From Pseudoalteromonas arabiensis (GTDB taxonomy: Bacteria; Pseudomonadota; Gammaproteobacteria; Enterobacterales; Alteromonadaceae): a stretch of DNA of 64,000 nucleotides. This document shows, piece by piece, positions 56,159-64,000 of the stretch (its first letter is position 1; the number at the start of each line of letters is the position of its first letter). The stretch spans positions 496,001 through 560,000 of the forward strand of contig NZ_LRUF01000008.1 in assembly GCF_001550155.1 (NCBI RefSeq). The letters run 5' to 3'. Made by a program: the position numbers and the translations under genes. The notes under the pieces were generated by a model. That model worked only from the letters and a program-made list of their open reading frames with translations. It was not told the origin of the DNA and did not search any database.

Positions 56159-56306
56159 GTTTATGTGTCCATTATATTCAATTTGTTTATACCCAAATAA
56201 CTGGCCCAATCCATGGGGAGGGTTGATTTCATTCGTTGAAACAGCAAACCGAGAGATGGTATCAGAATAAAAAGAACAAACGAGGATAAATGTCCGTATT
56301 TAATTT

Positions 56307-56558
56307 CTATTTATGGTTAACCTTGCCACCGATGATTTTTAATGCGGGCGCCCCACGGATCATAGTTGCACGTGCAAACGGGCGTTCACATTGCGGGCAA
56401 ATTCCCTGCTTAGAAGTAAAGTCTTGGCTTATACGCTCTATAAAACATTTAACCAGCGCACCTTTGCCACCTTTTCGGTATTTGAATAACTGTGTTTTAC
56501 ATTGACTACAGAAAATATCGACCGTTTTTGTCGGCCCTTTTTTATTGGGTTTAGCCAT
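56307..56558 (-). CDS. Small zinc-ribbon protein
   Basis: An 83-residue basic protein with two CxxC knuckles: CSQC near residues 17-20 and CPQC near 54-57, with a Lys-rich stretch (KYRKGGKGALVKCF) between. It ends APALKIIGGKVNHK. This fits a conserved short zinc-ribbon protein of gammaproteobacteria whose role is unknown; RNA or protein binding is a guess. Confidence 0.75.
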   Translation of the reverse strand: MAKPNKKGPTKTVDIFCSQCKTQLFKYRKGGKGALVKCFIERISQDFTSKQGICPQCERPFARATMIRGAPALKIIGGKVNHK

Positions 56559-56600
56559 GACCCTCTCATCAATCGAGTTAGATAAGCTATGCTAACATGG

Positions 56601-57005
56601 CTAAGGCCATACTCCCAAAACTAAGCCAATAAGTGAAAATTGTAAAATTGAATAGCCTGCATTAACTAAAAACAACTTTAATGGACGTTGCTCAAAAATG
56701 TAACATAAACCAAGCGAACTACTCACCCAACACACCCCTACCAAAAACCCTGTACCGACTGACAAACCAACACTTATTTGCTTACCAATGAATAAAGCGA
56801 GCGTAAAAGAAATCACACAGCATAGAATAAAGCTGCCACCAAACACACGAAACGGATTGATCTGTTGTAAATCCAGCTCGGTTAAGCCACAGCTTTCCAT
56901 CCATATGCGTTTAAATAACCATGGAGAATACCAAACAGCGCCCAGTAAAAAGGAAGCAAGTGCAGCAAATAAAATAGCCAAAAAATTAAGCTCTGAAAAA
57001 TCCAT
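56601..57005 (-). CDS. DUF1761 membrane protein
   Basis: A 134-residue protein with four membrane helices (about 8-30, 52-72, 80-100, 112-130). FLAILFAALASFLLGAVWYSPWLFKRIWM is the typical start of DUF1761 proteins. The function is unknown. It stands between a zinc-ribbon gene and the RegA-like regulator without close operon links. Confidence 0.75.
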   Translation of the reverse strand: MDFSELNFLAILFAALASFLLGAVWYSPWLFKRIWMESCGLTELDLQQINPFRVFGGSFILCCVISFTLALFIGKQISVGLSVGTGFLVGVCWVSSSLGLCYIFEQRPLKLFLVNAGYSILQFSLIGLVLGVWP

Positions 57006-57104
57006 ACACCAAGACTCATACAGCTAGTGATTATTTCTGAATGTAGTTAAGGATCCACAAAGCAGCAAATAAAATGGGACAAATGGAAGGTAAGCTGTTT
57101 GGAG

Positions 57105-57638
57105 TTAATGCTGAACAGGCTTTTTTTGTAATTTCCGCTGTAATGTACGCCTATGCATATTTAATTGTCTGGCCGTTTGGGAGATATTTCCCTCATTTCT
57201 GTGTAGCACATGTTGGATATGCTCCCATTCAAGACGCTCAGGTGACATAACTTGGCTCGACTGAGTGTCACTCTCAGAGGAGTTCGCTTCAACATCTCCT
57301 AAAATAATTTTTATTAATGAATTAAAATCAACAGGTTTTGGTAGATAGTCATCAGCCCCTAAACGAATGGCTTCAACAGCGCTGGCGATACTAGCAAAGC
57401 CCGTTAGCAACACAATTCGAGCGGTAGGAAATTGTGTTCTGATTGGTTTAATCAAGGTAAGACCATTATCATCGCCAATTTTTAAATCTACCAAAAAGTG
57501 GCTTGCTTCAAAAATAGCTAATTTTTCTAATGCTTGCTTACTACTGTGGGCAAGCTCACATTCAAAGCCCTGTTTAACAAAACGCCTTGCCAATGTATTA
57601 GCAAGATTTATATCATCTTCAATAATCAAAAGTTTCAT
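57105..57638 (-). CDS. RegA/PrrA/ActR-like redox response regulator
   Basis: A 177-residue response regulator. The receiver (about 1-118) has acidic residues IEDD near 6-9, phospho-Asp51 in HFLVDLKIGDDNG, and Thr and Lys in LLTGFAS and LPKPVDF. A short linker leads to a Fis-type helix-turn-helix (ISQTARQLNMHRRTLQRKLQKKP), nearly the RegA/PrrA type. The size matches RegA (about 184). It overlaps the kinase gene by 4 bases (ATGA). It probably regulates respiration-linked genes in response to redox, by analogy. Confidence 0.88.
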   Translation of the reverse strand: MKLLIIEDDINLANTLARRFVKQGFECELAHSSKQALEKLAIFEASHFLVDLKIGDDNGLTLIKPIRTQFPTARIVLLTGFASIASAVEAIRLGADDYLPKPVDFNSLIKIILGDVEANSSESDTQSSQVMSPERLEWEHIQHVLHRNEGNISQTARQLNMHRRTLQRKLQKKPVQH

Positions 57639-58846
57639 ACTATTTTTAAACTAACCATCGCAATAGCACCTTGTTTAGGGTGATTGTATAGTGTTAATGA
57701 GCCATTTAAGCGTTCTAAAGTCGCATTAGATAGCATGACTGCCATACCCATACCTGTACTACTTGGCATAAGCTGACCCCCTAATGATGCCATTTGCTGC
57801 TCACTAAAGCCTTGACCAAAATCACGTAAAGACAATAAGAGCTGTTGTTTATCTATTTGCCAATCTGCCTCTATGGTGTTTTTTTGGTTATTATTATTCG
57901 CCGAAACTGCATTTTGTAGCAAATTTAACATAGCAGGTAACAGCATAGCGTCACTCAATATGGAGCATTGTGGTGCATCATTTAGCCAATGTAAGGTTTG
58001 CTCAGGAAAATGCAGTGTCATCGCATCTTGAATTGTCTTTTGCAGTGTTTGAGCGCTAATAACCTGCTGTGTTTCACCGGTTCTTAAAGCATTTGAAAGA
58101 GCTCTAAAATGAGCGAGTTGTTCTTTACACTGAGACAGTGGTTTAGCCATCTCATGAACAATAGGATCATCAGGCTGTTGCTCTTGCAGCTCTTCGAATA
58201 ACAACTGTAAGTTGGCAATCGGCGTTGCTAATTGATGTGTCACTTGGGCTGCGGCACCATCGAGTGTCAATAGTTGTTCGTGCCTTAATTGCTGCTCGCG
58301 GGTTCGAGCAATAGTGGCTTCTCTTGCTCTTAACGTGCTATTTAGTGTGCCAATGACAAACGCGATAACAATGGCACTAATAACAAAGTTTATCCACATA
58401 CCGATAAAATGATGTGTCATCTGCATTTGGTGCATGGTGTGTTCAGGCATTTTTATCAATAAAAAACTGTAAGCTGCTATTGCTAGCACTGCAATATAGG
58501 CTAGCCCCTTAGCATTCACAGAAACTGCGGCTATCATTATGGGCAGCAACAGTAACGAGACAAATGCATTCGTTGCACCGCCACTTAACGAGAGCAAAAT
58601 AGTTAAAAAGAGTAAATCAGCGGTAAGTTGCATCAAGACAGCTGTGGGCTTGGCCTTGGTTACTTTGCGATAAGCGAAAATACTTAACAGCTGAAAAACG
58701 GCTTCAATACAAATAACAGTTAGCAGAGGTAGTAAAGCTATCTGATATTCAAATAAAAAATACACCGCAATCACAGCAAAAAACTGCACCGCAATGGCGG
58801 CACTACGAAGTACTAATAAACGACTTATCGCCGGATCGGTTTGCAT
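57635..58846 (-). CDS. RegB/PrrB-like redox sensor histidine kinase
   Basis: A kinase of 403 residues if started at ATG 58846 (AAAGAG 6 bases before it); ATG 58870, which overlaps the upstream stop, is the alternative. Six membrane helices span about 10-170. GGATNAF at 89-95 corresponds to the quinone-binding GGxxNPF of RegB. His204 lies in QVTHQLATPIANL. Cys240 in PLSQCKEQL corresponds to the redox cysteine of RegB. The ATPase domain has NLLQNAVSA, RDFGQGFSEQ and STGMGMAVML. It pairs with the RegA-like gene. Confidence 0.88.
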   Translation of the reverse strand: MQTDPAISRLLVLRSAAIAVQFFAVIAVYFLFEYQIALLPLLTVICIEAVFQLLSIFAYRKVTKAKPTAVLMQLTADLLFLTILLSLSGGATNAFVSLLLLPIMIAAVSVNAKGLAYIAVLAIAAYSFLLIKMPEHTMHQMQMTHHFIGMWINFVISAIVIAFVIGTLNSTLRAREATIARTREQQLRHEQLLTLDGAAAQVTHQLATPIANLQLLFEELQEQQPDDPIVHEMAKPLSQCKEQLAHFRALSNALRTGETQQVISAQTLQKTIQDAMTLHFPEQTLHWLNDAPQCSILSDAMLLPAMLNLLQNAVSANNNNQKNTIEADWQIDKQQLLLSLRDFGQGFSEQQMASLGGQLMPSSTGMGMAVMLSNATLERLNGSLTLYNHPKQGAIAMVSLKIV

Positions 58847-58862
58847 AGTGGACTCTTTACGA

Positions 58863-59267
58863 CTAATCATCGTCCATAGAAATTGTAAACACAGCACAAG
58901 GTGTACCTTGGTGAAAGACCATTTGCCATTGTTTGCCATTAAAGCGCCAAAGTGACATACGTACAGAATAATTAAATTCCGCACGTGCAGAGCGCCTAAA
59001 AGCAGCTTGATAGCTTAACTGCGCAATATCATCACTCAGCATACGGCCTTTAAAGTGTTGATTATAAAACTGAGGGACAACTTCAGTAGGTAAACGGGTT
59101 AAAACTTGGAATTTATTAAACGACGTACCGTCTGCAGCAATTTCGATAAAATCATCATCGAGCAATGCATCAAGCGCCTCAGTTGACTGTCTTACCTCTG
59201 GCTCCAGTAATTGTCTTTCCGCATCAATCAAATGATTAAATAACGTCGCTTTAATTTTACCGCTCAT
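58863..59267 (-). CDS. DUF4440/NTF2-like protein
   Basis: A 134-residue protein with the SnoaL-like/DUF4440 alpha-beta cone: LIDAERQLLEPEVRQSTEALDALLDDDFIEIAADGT, then LSYQAAFRRSARAEFNYSVRMSLWRFNGKQWQMVFHQGT. Family members act as small ligand-binding domains or enzymes; none is assigned. It starts 8 bases after the amidohydrolase stop and precedes the RegB-like kinase by 16 bases (or overlaps it), so it is in that operon. Confidence 0.8.
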   Translation of the reverse strand: MSGKIKATLFNHLIDAERQLLEPEVRQSTEALDALLDDDFIEIAADGTSFNKFQVLTRLPTEVVPQFYNQHFKGRMLSDDIAQLSYQAAFRRSARAEFNYSVRMSLWRFNGKQWQMVFHQGTPCAVFTISMDDD

Positions 59268-59275
59268 CTTTATCC

Positions 59276-60583
59276 TTACTGTTTGAGCACTTTACCGCCC
59301 TGCATCACAAAGTTGACGCTGTTCAGCTGACTTATATCATCAAGAACGTTCATGTTAACACTGATGATATCCGCTTGCTTACCAACACTCAAGTCACCGA
59401 GTTTATCACTCTGCCCTAACAGCTTTGCCGCCTCGACAGTCGCGGATTTGATAGCTTGAGTAGGTGTCATGCCATATTTTACAAGTAACTCAAATTCATT
59501 GGCATTCGCGCCGTGCCTTGAGACACCAGAATCAGTACCAAATGCAATTTTAACATTGTTTTTTAGCGCAAGTTTAAATGAAGCTTCCATTTTTGGTGCC
59601 ACAAACTCAACTTTATCTGCTATGGCCTTCGGCATGTTTGGATTACTTAAAGCTTCTTTTTTAACAGTCGCACCTGCTAACAAGGTTGGCACCAAATACG
59701 CATCATGCTGTTTAAATAGCTTTATCGTTTCTTTATCTAAAAACGAGCCATGTTCAATTGAGTCAACCCCCGCTTTTAATGCGGCTTTTATTCCTTGTGT
59801 ACCGTGTGCGTGAGCCGTTACTTTTCGTCCTAAATGATGCGCTGTATTAACAATTGCAGACAGCTCTTTATCGGTAAATTGTTGATTAACACCTGCAGCA
59901 GTATTACTCAAAACCCCGCCAGTTGCCGTGATTTTGATCACATCAGCGCCACTTTTTATGACATCACGAACTGCTCTAGTACAATCGTCAGCCCCATTGC
60001 AAACGCCTAGCCCAAGACCTACAGCTTCACTGATATCTCGACGATAGCCATGCATATCAGCATGGCCTCCCGTTGGTGTGATCATATCACCTGCTGCAAA
60101 AATGCGTGGACCAACGATATCACCTCGCTCTATAGCACGCTTTAACGGAAATATAACTTGATAGCTACTACCTAGGTCACGGACAGAGGTAAACCCAGCC
60201 TCGACAGTTCGCTGTAAATACTTTAAAGAGCGTAATGCATTATCAGCTTCGTATTCGGTAGTCCATTGGTGCGGGTTGCGTTTTGCATCGCGCTCAAACG
60301 TCACATGCACGTGCATATCAATAAGACCAGGCAGTACCAACTGGTTTTTTAAATCAATAACATCAGCATCACTGAGATTTAACTGCTCTTTAGTTAAGTA
60401 ACCTGCTTTTATTGCGGCAATTTTGTTGTCTTCAAGAATAAGAGTTTGCTGCTCTTTCACTTCTTGCTCAGTGCCTGCGAGCATTTTTCCAGCATAAATA
60501 ATCGTAGTGTGCGCGTTAACAGCAAATGCGGATAATAAAGACAGTACCGATAATGTGCTTATTTTTAGATTTATTTTCTTCAT
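59276..60583 (-). CDS. Secreted metal-dependent amidohydrolase (Xaa-Pro dipeptidase/imidazolonase-like)
   Basis: A 435-residue enzyme with a signal peptide (about 1-24, ending VNA-H). Metal ligands and catalytic residues are visible: HVHV (HxH near 92-94), Lys in VIKITATGGVL, His in KVTAHAHGT, His in SIEHGS, and Asp in AFGTDSGVSRHG. The sequence fits the COG1228 group, which includes periplasmic prolidase-like and organophosphate-splitting enzymes. It leads an operon with DUF4440 and a RegB/RegA-like pair. The substrate is unknown. Confidence 0.88.
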   Translation of the reverse strand: MKKINLKISTLSVLSLLSAFAVNAHTTIIYAGKMLAGTEQEVKEQQTLILEDNKIAAIKAGYLTKEQLNLSDADVIDLKNQLVLPGLIDMHVHVTFERDAKRNPHQWTTEYEADNALRSLKYLQRTVEAGFTSVRDLGSSYQVIFPLKRAIERGDIVGPRIFAAGDMITPTGGHADMHGYRRDISEAVGLGLGVCNGADDCTRAVRDVIKSGADVIKITATGGVLSNTAAGVNQQFTDKELSAIVNTAHHLGRKVTAHAHGTQGIKAALKAGVDSIEHGSFLDKETIKLFKQHDAYLVPTLLAGATVKKEALSNPNMPKAIADKVEFVAPKMEASFKLALKNNVKIAFGTDSGVSRHGANANEFELLVKYGMTPTQAIKSATVEAAKLLGQSDKLGDLSVGKQADIISVNMNVLDDISQLNSVNFVMQGGKVLKQ

Positions 60584-60602
60584 AATCGCCTCTTTTTTAT
60601 AC

Positions 60603-60615
60603 TAGGTTTAACCTA
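60603..60615. promoter_or_regulatory. Short palindrome between amidohydrolase and FabH-like genes
   Basis: TAGGTT-T-AACCTA, 20 bases upstream of the amidohydrolase start in a divergent region of 151 bases. Possible operator. Confidence 0.25.
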
Positions 60616-60734
60616 AATGCTGGGTAAATGCCATTATTTGCGACGTGATGGAGCGTTACGCTAGTCTTAAGATGTGAATTTTGATATAACTTTGGGGATA
60701 TTTAACAAGTCTGACCACATAAAGAGAACACATT

Positions 60735-61808
60735 ATGTCTTATGCCCAAATTACTGGCTGGGGTAAATGTATACCACCAGCAAGCATCAGCAATGATGAA
60801 ATTAGCAATATTGTTGATACCAATGACGAATGGATCACAACACGTACAGGCATTAAATCTCGTCGTGTCAGCCATGTTTCTACTGCCGATTTAGCCACCG
60901 TTGCCGCAAAGCAAGCTCTTGCCTGCGCTGGTGTTGACGCTAAAGACATTGATTTGGTGTTATTGGCTACCTGTACACCTTCTACAATGGTTGCTAACAC
61001 TGCGTCTTTGGTTCAAAAAAATATTGGTGCGGTCGGCGCCGCAGCGATGGACACCAACGCTGCATGCTCAGGCTTTTTATATGCATTACAAGCTGCAACC
61101 GCACAAATTCGTGCAGGCATGATCAAAAAAGCTGTCGTTATTGCTGCTGAACGTATGACTTGGTATGTAAACTGGGCCCGCCGTGACAGTGCGGTATTAT
61201 TTGGCGATGGCGCGGGTGCAGTTGTATTAGAAGCGTCAAATACACCATCTGGTTTGCTTGCAACCAAAACGGGCTGTGATAGCGAAGACAGAGACATTCT
61301 TCACATCGAAAACTTTGGTAGCGATCTTAACAAGTACCAACCAATTGGCCCGTCTAATTTATTATTTGAAGGCCGTGAAATTTTCAAACGTGCTGTAAAA
61401 GGCATGAGTGAAGCCTGTGATGATGTTTTAAACCAAGCACAGTTACAACTTGATGATATTGATGTATTAGTGCCTCATCAAGCTAACTTACGCATTATCC
61501 AAGCAATTCAACAGCGTCTAAAAGTAGCTGACGAAAAAGTAATGGTTAACATCGCGGATTACGGCAATACATCAGCAGCAACAATTGCCATCGCACTTTG
61601 TGAGGCCGTAGAACAAGGCTTAATTAAGCCGCATTCAAATATAATGTCTGCTGCCTTTGGTGCAGGTTTAACGTGGGCTGCAAGCTACATTAAGTGGGGT
61701 GAGCGCGTTACGCCAATAGCGAAGTCTGACGCAGCTTTACCACCTTGTGATAAAACAGGACTAGAGTTAGTAGCCCCTGCGGTAGCAGCGTGCAAAGGCA
61801 CTGAATAA
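60735..61808 (+). CDS. Ketoacyl-ACP synthase III family protein (FabH-like)
   Basis: A 357-residue KAS III enzyme. The catalytic triad is complete: Cys111 in DTNAACSGF, His247 in LVPHQANLR and Asn277 in DYGNTSAA. It is about 40 residues longer than E. coli FabH, with a C-terminal tail (WGERVTP to the end). It may start fatty-acid chains or use special acyl primers; the genome copy next to fabD is not visible here, so this is likely a second FabH. It has AGAG before the ATG and ends at a terminator. Confidence 0.9.
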   Translation: MSYAQITGWGKCIPPASISNDEISNIVDTNDEWITTRTGIKSRRVSHVSTADLATVAAKQALACAGVDAKDIDLVLLATCTPSTMVANTASLVQKNIGAVGAAAMDTNAACSGFLYALQAATAQIRAGMIKKAVVIAAERMTWYVNWARRDSAVLFGDGAGAVVLEASNTPSGLLATKTGCDSEDRDILHIENFGSDLNKYQPIGPSNLLFEGREIFKRAVKGMSEACDDVLNQAQLQLDDIDVLVPHQANLRIIQAIQQRLKVADEKVMVNIADYGNTSAATIAIALCEAVEQGLIKPHSNIMSAAFGAGLTWAASYIKWGERVTPIAKSDAALPPCDKTGLELVAPAVAACKGTE

Positions 61809-61828
61809 TTCAAATTAAATTAAATATT

Positions 61829-61853
61829 AAGCGCGGCAATAGTCGCGCTTTTT
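61829..61853 (+). terminator. Terminator after the FabH-like gene
   Basis: AAGCGCG and CGCGCTT arms with an 8-base loop, then a run of five T, 21 bases after the stop. Confidence 0.8.
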
Positions 61854-61866
61854 CCTGAGGGTTTCA

Positions 61867-62253
61867 ATGGAATTATTAGGCATTCATCATGCCGCTATCA
61901 TTTGTAGTAACTACGCTCACTCAAAGCATTTTTATACAGAAATTTTAAAACTGCCTGTAATTGATGAGCAGTATCGCAGTGCACGTGATTCTTATAAGCT
62001 AGATCTAGCACTGCCAGATGGCAGTCAGATTGAATTATTTTCCTTTCCTGATGCGCCACAAAGACCAAGCTATCCAGAGGCTCAGGGATTACGGCATTTA
62101 GCGTTTAAAGTTGCTGATATTGCTAAAGCGAAAGCATATTTAGAACAGCATGGAATTGTAGTTGAAGAAATTAGGCTGGATGAAATCACCGGGAAGCAGT
62201 TTACGTTTTTTGCCGATCCCGATGATTTGCCATTAGAGCTATACCAAGTTTAA
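61867..62253 (+). CDS. gloA2: VOC-family glyoxalase-like protein (YaeR/GloA2)
   Basis: A 128-residue vicinal-oxygen-chelate protein that follows E. coli YaeR (GloA2) closely: IHHAAIICSNYAHSKHFYTEIL, ARDSYKLDLALPDGSQIELFSFPDAPQRPSYPEAQGLRHLAFKV, then FTFFADPDDLPLELYQ. Metal ligands are expected at His7, Glu56 and the second set His77 and Glu124-type residues. The reaction is not proven for this protein; a glyoxalase-like role is a family guess. It ends 2 bases from the convergent aminopeptidase. Confidence 0.88.
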   Translation: MELLGIHHAAIICSNYAHSKHFYTEILKLPVIDEQYRSARDSYKLDLALPDGSQIELFSFPDAPQRPSYPEAQGLRHLAFKVADIAKAKAYLEQHGIVVEEIRLDEITGKQFTFFADPDDLPLELYQV

Positions 62254-62255
62254 TT

Positions 62256-63617
62256 TTATTGGAAGCGCTCTTGTAGGTAATTAAACACCGCTCGAATACC
62301 CAAAGCTTCACCACCAACAGGACGCCCAGGTAATGCACGTAAGTTCCATGCCATTACATCAAAGTGAACCCAAGACGTGCTCGGTTCAATAAACTCTTTC
62401 AAATAAAGCGCTGCGGTAATTGCACCGCCGAATGGAGTTGACGCACAGTTGGCAATATCTGCCACATCACTTTTTAATAATGCTTTGTATTGGTCAAACA
62501 GCGGAAGTTGCCAAACTGGGTCATGACAACTTTCACCGGCATCTAATAATTTATTGGCAACATCACGGTTGTTCGCAAAAAAACCTGGTAACTCAGTACC
62601 AAGGGCAATACGACATGCGCCAGTTAAGGTTGCGAAGTCGATAATAAGTTCTGGATTATCATTTTGCGCTTCAGCTAAAGCATCACACAATACTAAACGA
62701 CCTTCAGCGTCTGTGTTGTCAATTTCAACCGTGATCCCTTTACGTGTTTTGATCACATCGCCTGGTCTAAATGCATTACGTGATACGGCATTTTCAACCG
62801 CAGGTACTAAAACACGTAAACGAATAGGCAGGTTGGCAGCCATGATTAACTGTGCAAGACCAATCACGTGTGCAGCGCCACCCATGTCTTTTTTCATGTT
62901 GCGCATGCCCGAACTTGGTTTTAAATCTAAACCACCTGAGTCAAAACAAACCCCCTTACCTACTAGCGTTATTTGAGGTGCATCTTGTGCTCCCCAACGT
63001 AAATCTAGCAAGCGAGGTTTATTTTCACTCGCACGACCAACCATATGAATTGTTGGGTAGTTCTGTTCTAAAAGCTCATCTCCAACCCACTCGCTGAAAT
63101 CACCATCATAGGTGTCTGCTAGGTCTGTCATAACCTGAGATAAATGCTGAGGCATCATATCTGCAGCTGGTGTGTTTACTAGATCACGAACAAGGTTAAT
63201 TGCATTTGCTTGTTGTGTTAAACGCTCAACAAGGCTTTTATTTTCAATTGCTAATTGCGCGCGTGGTGAAGGCTTCTCTTTGTATTCGCTAAATTCATAG
63301 CCGCCTAGCATAAAACCAAGCGCAACCTGTTCTATAAACTTTTCTTCACCTTGTATTTGGTAACAACCAGCAGGCAGTTTTGTCGATAGCTCACCGGCTA
63401 ACCAAAAATCTTGAAGATCTGCCACTAAACAATAAACGTGAGTAAGCTCACCGGATTCACTGTCGGCAACCAAAGCCAAGCCTTTATTCTTAAAATCGCA
63501 ATTAGCTAGCCAATTTTGTAGTGCCTTTGATTGTGATTTAAGCCAATCTGAAAGTTGCGCTTTTTCAACGAAAGACAAAGGAATACCCGATGAAGAATGA
63601 CGAATTAATGAACTCAT
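62256..63617 (-). CDS. M17 leucyl aminopeptidase family protein
   Basis: A 453-residue cytosolic M17 aminopeptidase. The catalytic domain shows LVGKGVCFDSGGLDLKP (Lys and Asp ligands), MKKDMGGAAHV (Asp) and NTDAEGRLVLCDAL (Asp, Glu, Arg). The N-terminal domain (about 1-150) is diverged from PepA. Length is slightly below PepA (503). It removes N-terminal residues from peptides. It is convergent with gloA2. A neighbour further on is LETM1-like, unrelated. Confidence 0.92.
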   Translation of the reverse strand: MSSLIRHSSSGIPLSFVEKAQLSDWLKSQSKALQNWLANCDFKNKGLALVADSESGELTHVYCLVADLQDFWLAGELSTKLPAGCYQIQGEEKFIEQVALGFMLGGYEFSEYKEKPSPRAQLAIENKSLVERLTQQANAINLVRDLVNTPAADMMPQHLSQVMTDLADTYDGDFSEWVGDELLEQNYPTIHMVGRASENKPRLLDLRWGAQDAPQITLVGKGVCFDSGGLDLKPSSGMRNMKKDMGGAAHVIGLAQLIMAANLPIRLRVLVPAVENAVSRNAFRPGDVIKTRKGITVEIDNTDAEGRLVLCDALAEAQNDNPELIIDFATLTGACRIALGTELPGFFANNRDVANKLLDAGESCHDPVWQLPLFDQYKALLKSDVADIANCASTPFGGAITAALYLKEFIEPSTSWVHFDVMAWNLRALPGRPVGGEALGIRAVFNYLQERFQ

Positions 63618-63716
63618 TAAACGACTCTAAATGAAGAAAAGATAATTAAGCATACCAATAACAAGCAACAAAAGGTATAGCATTCAAGCTATTTAGCTAA
63701 ATCAAAGAAATAAAAA

Positions 63717-64000
63717 TTATTTTTGATTTTTCTCTTCCGCCTCTTCTTTGGCCACTTGCTGATCGATCTCTTTAATTGACTTGTTGATATTGAAAGAGCT
63801 AGGTAAAACATCTACACCAACCCAATGGCCTAACTTCACAACTAAGGGAATTGTTATTGGTGCAAAGGGTAAAACAGCAAAGACACCAAGACCTAAGCCC
63901 TTTAAAATATCTAAGAACTGTTCATTAGCGGTATGTAATTCTTCTTTGCTAGCATTACCTTGAGTGTAACGCTTGTAGATATGCAACATTTCTTTGGTTT
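63717..64000 (-). CDS. LETM1-like domain protein, start outside the window
   Basis: Ninety residues are shown from ATG 63989, but the frame is open to the window edge (TKE precedes the Met), so the true start is probably further upstream. FLDILKGLGLGVFAVLPFAPITIPLVVKLGHWVGVDVLPSSF is the mark of the bacterial LETM1-like family: one hydrophobic hairpin, then LLPSSF. The C-terminus is a charged helix (KEEAEEKNQK). Mitochondrial LETM1 is a cation/proton exchanger that also binds ribosomes; the bacterial role is unknown. Confidence 0.6.
   Translation of the reverse strand, partial: TKEMLHIYKRYTQGNASKEELHTANEQFLDILKGLGLGVFAVLPFAPITIPLVVKLGHWVGVDVLPSSFNINKSIKEIDQQVAKEEAEEKNQK

Overview
The window looks like the chromosome of a marine gammaproteobacterium of the Alteromonadales, most like Pseudoalteromonas. 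This rests on a base composition of roughly 40 percent G+C by eye, close resemblance of udp, ppc, ppiC, YtfL/PaeA and YaeR/GloA2 to their enterobacterial orthologues, many secreted peptidases and efflux pumps, and a VCR-like integron recombination site of the kind seen in Vibrio and Pseudoalteromonas. I see no rRNA, tRNA, CRISPR array, insertion sequence or integrase gene. This is inference from recalled family knowledge; no search was run.

Layout. 1-3.9 kb: the end of a DUF4331 gene followed by a cadherin-like lipoprotein, a TPR protein and a HupE/UreJ membrane protein, apparently one uncharacterised envelope operon. 4-10.6 kb: an AcrAB-TolC-like RND pump (MFP, RND, OMF) with a TetR regulator and a 26-bp operator-like palindrome at the pump promoter. 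10.6-20.4 kb: phosphofructokinase with a G/K signature, a degenerate cyanophycinase-like secreted protein, PaeA (YtfL), a solute-binding-like protein, an arginase-family enzyme, a DUF2189 membrane protein, and a convergent udp/cdd pyrimidine salvage pair. 20.7-31.2 kb: an orphan TPR histidine kinase, ppc, an SDR plus flavin reductase pair, and a peptide module of two divergent M24 peptidases with a YfcC transporter broken by a one-base frameshift.

31.2-33.7 kb is the most unusual stretch. Two unfamiliar genes, a three-helix membrane protein and a ComEC-type metallo-beta-lactamase-fold protein, sit between an attI/attC-like core site (GTTAGGT) and a long VCR-like attC site. A partial attC-like sequence lies between them. 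It reads as a mobile integron cassette, possibly formed by fusion of two cassettes, and is a candidate defence or stress module.

33.7-45.1 kb: ppiC, a YhhN protein, a DCC protein, and a MexEF-OprN-like pump operon with an MDR oxidoreductase just downstream and a divergent LysR gene behind a clear dyad operator. A GGDEF protein and a DUF6279 lipoprotein follow. The 45.1-45.7 kb gap holds a candidate Fur-controlled RyhB-like small RNA: a Fur-like box over a promoter, the ACATTGCTCA core and a strong terminator.

45.7-60.6 kb: a Sel1 protein, a coniferyl-aldehyde-type dehydrogenase, then a nutrient-uptake block (TonB receptor, DctB/DctD-like two-component pair, porin and DASS transporter) with a sigma-54 promoter and an upstream dyad before the porin. 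Small membrane and zinc-ribbon genes follow, then a RegA/RegB-like redox two-component pair in an operon with a DUF4440 protein and a secreted amidohydrolase. 60.7-64 kb: a FabH-like synthase, GloA2-like VOC protein, an M17 aminopeptidase and the end of a LETM1-like gene cut by the window edge.
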